Assembly: GCA_015039465.1 (NCBI GenBank)
Contig: MU130224.1
Location: 8,210-72,209, forward strand
Source of the DNA: Phlegmacium glaucopus
Taxonomy: Eukaryota > Basidiomycota > Agaricomycetes > Agaricales > Cortinariaceae
Direction of reading: 5' to 3'
DNA: 64,000 bases
Part shown: piece by piece, positions 57,172 to 64,000 of the stretch
How the letters are laid out: every line of letters starts with the position of its first letter
How positions within the stretch are numbered: the stretch's first letter is position 1
Program-made: the position numbers and the translations under genes
The notes under the pieces: model-generated
Databases searched by the model: none
What the model was told of the DNA's origin: nothing
The model's input: only the letters and a program-made list of their open reading frames with translations

Positions 57172-58542
57172 GTGGGTGAGAAAAGAGTCTTTGCTCCTAT
57201 CTCACCACACCCCACATGTCCTCAAAGTTCTTTTCATCCTTATAAGAATCACTCTGTATCACCATTCGAGTCCAGCATTCCCATCGCATTGCCTCTCCCA
57301 GCTTTAATTCCATCTGATTTACTTCCCAAAGCAAATATTCCATATCTATCCTCATCCACCCCCACAAACGCTTCTTGCCTAATACAGCCTCGCAAACCAC
57401 ACCACAATTGATTTGTTATACCCAGCCTTCTCCGTCCTCACATTGCAGCTGCCGATCGCATCTTCTCGTGGGACACTCCTTTTGGAGCTCGCCACAGGGA
57501 GGAGATTACCCTTCCCCTTCCCCTTCCTCTTGTTGAATTGGCTCTCATGGCTATCAGAGGTGGCTACGCCCTAAATACTAGGTCCACATATGCAGCTGGT
57601 TTGACGTGTTTCACGCAGTTCTGTGACAAATGGCATATCGCCAAAGAAGACCGCATGCCAGTGCAATACCCCCTTCTTTGTGCCTTCATCGGTGCACACA
57701 AAGGCCTGGTAACTGGTAACACTATTCGCTCCTGGATGTTGGGCCTATGCAGTTGGCATATGTACATCACGCACCATGGCATGGTGACAATGACTGGGTC
57801 AAGCTTGCTCGCGTTTCAGCTAACAAGGAGGGCACCAGTCACAAGATGGCTTTGAGGGCACCTGTATCCATCGAGCACTTGATGGCTCTCCATCATTCCA
57901 TCAATCTAGCGAACTCATTTCACGCAGCTGTATGGGCAGCAGCTCTATGCACCTTCTGGGGCTGTCGCCGTCTTGGTGAAATCATTGTCACCACTGCAGC
58001 AGCTTTCAATAAGAAATACCATGTACTTCACTCTGTCATTATCACCTTGGATGAAGACCACCAAGGAAGTCAGTGCATCAGTGATCCTCACAGCACAGCC
58101 CGGGCTCGCTACTATGTCCTGTCTCAGCTCTTGAGAACCACATAGCTGTTAATTCATCCATTTCCCCCTCTTCCGCTCTCTTTACATATACAACACCATC
58201 AGGTCAATCAAGATATCTGCTCAAACATGATTTCCTCCGGTTTGTTACAGGGGTATGGTCCTCTGCCAAACTTGCACATGTTCTCGGGCATAGTTTCCGC
58301 ATTGGGGGTGCTGTCAAGCTACTTCTCGCGGGGGTACCTCCTGAGGTGGTTGCAGCTACTGGTGGCTGGACATCCCTCGCCTTTCTTCTCTACTGGCGCC
58401 ATATGGAGGAAATCCTCCCTATGAGCACCTACAACAAGGTTCATATCGATAATCTCACCAGCATTTTCGAACAATTCTGTATCAAGAATAATATTTCTTC
58501 CGCACTTATCAATGCCTCAGACGGCTCACTTTCTATTTAGCA
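57172..58542 (+). pseudogene. tyrosine recombinase of DIRS-like element 2
   Basis: Segments RGGYALNTRSTYAAGLTCFT (core-binding region), CTFWGCRRLGEIIVTTAAAF (catalytic Arg), HSFRIGGAVKLLLAGVPPEV (His-x-x-Arg) and GGWTSLAFLLYWRHMEEILP (Trp/His position and nucleophile Tyr) are all recognisable. The frame shifts near 57790 and near 58130, so no full protein can be made. Confidence 0.72.
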
Positions 58543-59367
58543 CTTATGATTTCATGCCTCATCTGCACCCTTTTCATTTCTGTAGAATACAAACAAGTCT
58601 ATCGCCGCCTCGGACAATCTCAGATTACATTCGCATCATCATTTGTACCATGTACGACTCCTGCTTCACGCACTCCATTTGTAGAATTGCCTGGGTACTC
58701 ATCGTACATAACTCATTATATTTGGCATTATCACGATATCAACTTGCCTCTTACTGCTTTGCCCACCATTTGTGTTATTAGATAAAGAATATCATCATGC
58801 TCACCTGACAGATTGCTGCCTCAGAGGATCGAACATGACTTGGGACACTTGTGTTGACACCTGAGGCTGACATTCTTCTGGACAGTGCCAACCGGGCATG
58901 CACAACCTCAGAGTGATGCTTGATTGGGTAGACAGCTTGGCTCACCCAAGTGCCTCACCAACCTGCCGACAGGAGCTTTCGCTCTGGTTGGTACAGCTGG
59001 TTGATTTTGGCACTTGTTCGCCACAATCGAGATCACCAGGTGCTCAGGTCTTGCTCGGACTCCTCTTCAGAATGAAGTTCAGATCATTTCTGAAATTTTT
59101 GGATCAAATGATTGGGCCGCTATCTCTGGCCAATCTAATCTCTCCCGAAAGACCACGCCCAGCTCAGACTGTGGCAAAATCTTTTGGCGCGAATGGGACC
59201 ACATGGAGGTTGATCCCTTTCACCTTCTGAGATCCAAAATTCGAGGAGCCTGGGCAAGCCCTAGGCACAAACAAGAAATTCACATCTACAAATCTCTTGC
59301 CCATCATTTCCTACTGTAATAAACATCTATTTCATTTCTCATCTGTCCAAGACGCGACAGTTATCTT
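58543..59367. other. 3' non-coding end of element 2
   Basis: No coding segment can be supported. It runs to the junction with the phosphatase sequence. Confidence 0.4.
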
Positions 59368-61174
59368 ATCCTGCCAGTACTGGGAGGTCACTATTACCGA
59401 CCGAACATGTTGGGCTCATCACCTCCGCTACAATACTTCCTTCCTAGCCAGGGATGGTTTATGTTGGACATGAAGAAGGGTTTATCTCTATGTGGGAGCT
59501 CGACACCGAAGACGGGTATCCTTGCTGTGTGGAAATCATGAAAGTAGCAGTATCAGATGTGTTGAGTTTGGAAGGGGTCAGCAACCGTCTTTAGGCTGGG
59601 AGTAGGAATGGGATGATCTCGGCTTATGACGGTGTCTCAAAAGCCTTGGTTGGTGACAAATTGTTGGAATGCACATCCTGGGGTACCAGTAATGAAGTTG
59701 GTGGTTAACCATTATGCAATTATGAAGGTGGGAAGGCTGTGTGTTGCTAGTATTGGGAGGGACAAGCAGTTGAGACTTTGGGATGGGCTTCTGGGATGGG
59801 ATTAGGTCGGTGAGTTTCTGTCTTTTGTCTCATTTGGTTGGTAATTGGTGTACTCATTTCCATCCCTACCTTACCTTTGGGGATAGACAAGGAACTAGTG
59901 AAATCAGAAACTTCTTTCAGTTCCTTCCTCGACTTGACGGTTATGGTGGTTTCATGGAACTGTGACTCTGCTTGTCCTGATGCTCTCAATGGCGATCCTC
60001 AAAACTACAACTTACTAAACAATGCTCTTCATAGTGTCGATAGCCCTCCTGACATCATCGTCTTTGGGTTCCAAGAAGTCATCGATTTAGAGAGTCGGAA
60101 GATGGTAGCAAAGAATGTCTTCCTTGGTGGTAAGAAGAAAACAGATGATGGGCTTTCTGAAAAGGTTACGGGCATGTATAAAAGGTGGCATGATCGGCTA
60201 GTCCTTGCTGTACGGGCAGCGATGCTGAAGGATGTTGCCTATTGCGTGGCTCATACTGAGAGTCTCATTGTGTTGTTCAGTTGTATCTTCGTTAAGAACA
60301 CAGAGAGGCCTTTATTCAATGATGTATCTGTAACTACCATCAAACGAGGTATGGGGGGTCAGTATGGCAACAAGGTGTGGAACTTTTCATCCTTATAACA
60401 CAATTATTCATATCTTTTACCACGATAGGGTGGAATCGTTGCACGCTTTGTGGTTGGTAATTCATTGATATGTTTCATTAACTGTCATCTCGCCGCTGGT
60501 TAGAATGCAGTTCAACATCGGAATGCAGACATTGTGGGAATGCTGGAGGAAAAAGCTGTGTTTTCACTAACAGATCATCCTATGGCCTATATCCGTGGTG
60601 GCAATGGTACAATGGTCCTTGACCATGAATTTGTTTTCGTGAGCCCTTTGTCTCTGCCCACTTTGATGCTTTGGTAACTGACTTGGATCTAGTTGGAAGG
60701 TGACATGAATTATCGGATAGATCATCGCCAAGATGCTATAATCACCACTATCCATGCTGGAGACCTCGCCAGCCTCCTCCTCATGACCAACTCCTCCAAG
60801 AGATCAAGTTAAATTGTGGATGTCAGTTGCGTGGATTCTCCAAAGGTCTTTTCACATTCAATCCAACCTACAAATACGATCCTCGTTCTGACGAGTACAA
60901 TTCATCACTAAAGCACCATGCCCCTGCATGGTGCGATCATATTCTATGGCGTTCTAGAGTGGCCAATTGTGTTCAGCAATTACATTACAAACGGCACAAG
61001 GCGAACATGTCTGATCATCAACCTATTTCTGTGGCATTTTCTGTTATGGTGAAAAGTTTTGATTATGAAGCGAGAGAAAATTCAAAAGTGTTGTTGCAGG
61101 CTCAGTGGCTAGAGGAACAGGACAGGTTGTTGGTGGCAGCAAGGGAGTTCTATGGAAGCCAGGCGCTCATTTAG
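59368..61174 (+). pseudogene. WD40-inositol 5-phosphatase copy B, 3' part
   Basis: Continues the phosphatase after the 14-kb insertion: the end of the WD40 part, the 5-phosphatase motifs VVSWNCDSA, FGFQEVIDL and GDMNYRIDHR (preceded by LE instead of LN), APAWCDHILWRSR and SDHQPISVAF. Lesions absent from A: TGG to TAG near 59594 and 59804, CAG to TAG near 60501, and an inserted G near 59630. At three places where copy A has a frameshift (near 8290, 8514 and 9468) this copy keeps the expected frame. In the PAWCD and SDHRP motifs, Arg codons have changed to His or Gln through CpG transitions. Confidence 0.85.
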
Positions 61175-61545
61175 AATTTTTGGAGGTTGATTCCCTTTTC
61201 ATCTCTGGGTCGCGACTCGCCGATGGTGTCAAGCAAAACATTATGCATCTGTATCATCACCACCTTCATTGGACTTTTTACATAATGGAATTTTAATTAG
61301 ACTTGATAGTTTTATTTCTTCTTGATACCCTAACTTGAATATTAATGGCAATAACTTTTTTTGATTAGGATGAAGATGGTATATCAAATTTTCAATGGCT
61401 TTCAATTAGCTAATTAGAACCCGAGAAATATTCTTTCCAAAATTCAATTTCAGTGGCCACCATAATGTTTGAACTTGGAAATATGTCCCAAAGTAAGTAC
61501 TTCTCCTGCATTTGTTCATGTCCTACATTGTAGACCCCTGTTAAG
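61175..61545. other. 3' flank of phosphatase B, end of duplication
   Basis: Similar to 9777-10122 up to GTAGACCCCT, where homology to copy A ends. Confidence 0.55.
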
Positions 61546-61699
61546 TTCAAGAAGGGAAAATGTCAGAGTGAATCTGGAATGGATGGAATGCCAGGAATGG
61601 AACTGGACTGTAACAGAAAGGACTTTGGCCTCAGTGTATGTGCTGTGCCGCCCAACTCCTAATTAGTGATGGGCAGGGGTAACCCCAGGGTGGAATTAG

Positions 61700-61845
61700 G
61701 CTGACCCTTACCCTTACCTTCCAAAACCCTTACCCTTACCTTCCAAAACCCTTACCCTTACCTTCCAAAACCCTTACCCTCACCTAAGGGTAAGGGTTTT
61801 GGAGGGTAAGGGTAAGGGTTTCTGAGGGGTTGGAGGATAAGAAAC
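61700..61845. repeat. palindromic CCCTTACC / GGTAAGGG repeat
   Basis: Three copies of CCCTTACCCTTACCTTCCAA are followed by their inverse (AAGGGTAAGGGTTTTGGAGG), so the stretch can fold on itself. Confidence 0.8.
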
Positions 61846-61984
61846 CCCAGCAGGCATCATGAAAATGGCCAGTCCATCTTTTGCATCTTTGGCATCTTTA
61901 CAAAGACTTGAAAGATGGTAGAGACTTAAAGACCAAACAGCTTTCGCGAGCAGTGTACCTTATCCTGGAAGCATGCCTCCATCT

Positions 61985-62660
61985 TTCAGGGATGCCTTTA
62001 TCCCTACTGAGCAAGGGGGCACCGGGATCGAAATTCCGGACCGGTACCTGGTTAGTTAGTCCAGCCGGAGGCCCTAAAAAAAAAAGGACTTCACCAGAAC
62101 AAGGGTTTAAAACATCAATTTGAAGCTATTAAGGCCTTACTACATGCATAAGATGTGCAGAAATGAGTTTCTCTAGTAGCATAGGTCTGGTGTAGGTAGA
62201 TAAGACTGTAATATTCATATTTTATGGGTGATCACACTATTTACAACCAGTATCTATAGGCAATTTGAAATGCACTGAAAATCCCTTCACCCAGGTACTT
62301 GATGGTTGATCAGGTGGCACAATCAAATGTAATCAGTCTGGCTGTGAAACTCAATGGGTAAGTACCACATTATCAAGTAGGATTGTGCTGCATTACTTAC
62401 CTGAGATGTTAGTATCACCTCTAATACCTAGAGTTGGAGCCCAGAATTAGGTTTGCACTGCTTGCGAGGTGTCTTCTGAGGCAAGGGGAGGCAAGCGAGC
62501 ATGGAGGTGAGGATAGGATGATGTCATATTGCCATATATAGATGTGTTCCTGATTACATAAGTTAGTTAGTCCACCCAAAGTTGGCTTAAAAAATAAATC
62601 GACCCCAGGTATTTTTTTTTGATCCTGGTGCCCCCTTGCTACTGAGCTGCTTGGAAAGAT
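61985..62660. repeat. inverted pair of short SINE-like repeats
   Basis: AAGGGGGCACCGGGATCGAA with TGGTTAGTTAGTCCA and a poly-A (about 62008-62090) recurs in opposite orientation at about 62545-62640 (TTAGTTAGTCCACCC, GATCCTGGTGCCCCCTTG with a poly-T). GGATCGAAATTCC is reminiscent of a pol III B box. The class is not proven. Confidence 0.4.
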
Positions 62661-63260
62661 TACCAGGCATCTCATCAAAGACATCAAAGATCTTTTTTAG
62701 TGTCATGATGGATATAAGCAAAAGATCCTCCTAAATAAAATTATTGTACTCACCTTGCGACAGCGGAGGCTAACCATGTAAGTTGATACCTTCTTGGATA
62801 TTGATGGGTTCCCTTCTACACGCACTTCACCATCTGATGAGGACATATTTGCTTCCATGGCTGGGATCCAATGCCAAGGACATGCCCGAATACATGGGTC
62901 ATGCCTGCATGCATTTTCTGAGCATGGGTGTAGGAGCTGCAGGGGGTGGTGGGTGGTTTTCCATTGAGGCTGATCGTGTCACAGCTGTGAAAGGGATGAG
63001 GTTAAACTTTGAGTACAAGAAAGAAGAACTTACGAGTCCATAATCCAAGCAGTCATCATTTCATCCAAAGAGGGCAGTGGCGTGCATGAAAGGAACTGTT
63101 CCTGTTTGGTGATAGCGGTGGCTGGAGATGACAGGGAAGCTTATATGCTAAAAAGTTCCTGTCAGCTACCTTGCACATACCAGAAGAATATGTAAAGACT
63201 TACCTAGAAATGGTGCTACGCAATTTACACACCGTAAACTAGCATAGTGGGAGGCATGGG
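62661..63260. other. intergenic, no gene recognised
   Basis: A short open frame at 62783-63043 has no recognisable domain and is not called as a gene. Confidence 0.3.
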
Positions 63261-63261
63261 G

Positions 63262-63525
63262 CAGTCGCTTCGGGGCACCAGTACCAAAGGAGGGACAGGT
63301 AGTGGCGGTGGTGGAATTGCCAAGAAAGAAAGGCCAAGTTGCCACACATGTTTACGAGATGAGACGTAAGGGCATGGGATGGGTCTGGTCTGTGAGTGCA
63401 GCTTTGGAGCACCAGTATTGAAGGAGGGGTGGTGGGGGTGGGTTGAGAAAGAAAGGGTGAGGTGCCACTTGCGTTTATGAGACAAGACGTAAGGGTCTGG
63501 GATGTGGGCTGGTCTGTGAGAATGG
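63262..63525. repeat. two tandem copies of an about 130-bp unit
   Basis: The unit with GGGCACCAGT...AAGGAGGG, AAGAAAGAAAGG, GAGATGAGACGTAAGGG and GGTCTGTGAG is present twice in direct orientation, diverged by about a quarter of positions. Confidence 0.75.
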
Positions 63526-64000
63526 TTGATGATCTTGGACAACTGTTGCTGATAAAGGAGGACCGTCCCTTATCACAGAAAAGACTGTTTATTATCAGTA
63601 AAAAAACAGTCAGGTCGTGAAAGAAATCACCTTGCGACTGTCAGTTTGCAACCTCACTCTGGCTTCGCAGTTTGATGGCATACCCTGTATCCAAAGGCAT
63701 GGGACCGTCCTCAGTCCAGATCTGCATGCGGATGGGTTACATGCTTACCTGGCTCATTTAATAATGAATTTGTTCGCACCGCAACCTGTGGTGTGTAGAT
63801 GTAAAACTCGCCCGAATACGAGATAATTGATCCCTGTCAAAAAAGAACAATAAATTGAGAGAGATTAAGCAAGAGCCTTCATCAACTGAATAAAATAAGA
63901 AACAGACCAATTTTCCAGCCACTATCTTTGTTCCTTCCCCTTCCTCTCAGTCTTTGTCTATCTCTCCCCAAGTTCAAATGTTGAACAACCTATGCCTGTG
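63526..64000. other. right end of window, no gene recognised
   Basis: Contains a short hairpin (GACTGTTTATTATCAGT...AAAAAACAGTC near 63584-63613). A 69-codon open frame at 63617-63826 shows no known domain. Confidence 0.3.

Larger units (their letters stand above)
52260..59330 (+). mobile_element. DIRS-like tyrosine-recombinase retroelement 2 (decayed)
   Basis: Same gene order as element 1 (gag-like, RT-RNase H, tyrosine recombinase) but only distantly related, in the opposite orientation and full of stops and frameshifts. The limits are approximate. A solo LTR interrupts the RT region. Confidence 0.7.
45352..59367. mobile_element. 14-kb compound insertion in phosphatase copy B
   Basis: Copy A runs CTCTTTAATCCTGCC without interruption. 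In copy B the left side stops at TTTAAT (45351) and the right side resumes at ATCCTGCC (59368), sharing only AT. Inside are an unidentified minus-strand gene with a hAT element in it, then a decayed DIRS-like element with a solo LTR. Whether it arrived as one piece or in steps is unknown. Confidence 0.8.

Noticed and set aside
61705..61840. Telomere-like repeat (CCCTTA)
   Set aside because: Fungal telomeres are normally TTAGGG/CCCTAA. Here the unit is CCCTTACC with spacers and is followed by its own inverse, so it is an internal palindromic repeat.

Overview
The window looks like an accessory, transposon-rich region of a basidiomycete fungus, most likely an agaricomycete. The genes have many small introns (about 42-60 bp, 85 bp at most). 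The transposable elements are of types typical of that group: DIRS-like tyrosine-recombinase retroelements, hAT elements, a Plavaka-type transposase, DUF6589 and RecQ-like genes, and solo LTRs. The host genes present are a NOD-like receptor (NLR) with TPR repeats, an SRPK-like kinase and a WD40-inositol 5-phosphatase. Genus and species cannot be told from the sequence.

The main organisation is a direct segmental duplication. Copy A (about 285-10122) and copy B (about 29640-61545) carry the same gene order: an NLR with an NB-ARC-like domain and 42-residue TPR repeats (minus strand), an SRPK-like kinase (minus), and a WD40-inositol polyphosphate 5-phosphatase (plus). Both NLR genes can be spliced into complete reading frames (about 1096 and 1222 aa). 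Both kinase copies and both phosphatase copies are broken, each by its own lesions. Copy B is about 22 kb longer because a DIRS-like element (about 34.68-43.06 kb) went in between kinase and phosphatase, and a 14 kb compound insertion (45352-59367) split the phosphatase gene.

Between the copies lie a solo LTR, a DUF6589 pseudogene convergent with a RecQ-like helicase pseudogene, a Plavaka-type transposase pseudogene, a 617 bp foldback with inverted tandem repeats around it, several MITE-like elements and three more solo LTRs. The 14 kb insertion contains an apparently intact hAT element (45942-50968, 8-bp target duplication). This hAT lies inside an unidentified minus-strand gene and is followed by a decayed second DIRS-like element that itself carries a 1.26 kb solo LTR. 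The last 2.5 kb holds short repeats only.

The most unusual item is the hAT transposase gene. Its sixteen predicted exons join in phase to about 1157 codons. The 5' exons encode two hydrophobic segments and a ubiquitin-like segment ending in a Gly-Gly motif, ahead of the transposase. Also notable are tandemly duplicated mini-exons at the 5' end of both NLR genes, a different TPR repeat number in the two paralogues (10 versus 14), and premature TGA stops in the transposon genes that nearly all fit CGA to TGA (CpG deamination). All assignments are from reading the sequence; no database search or alignment program was used.
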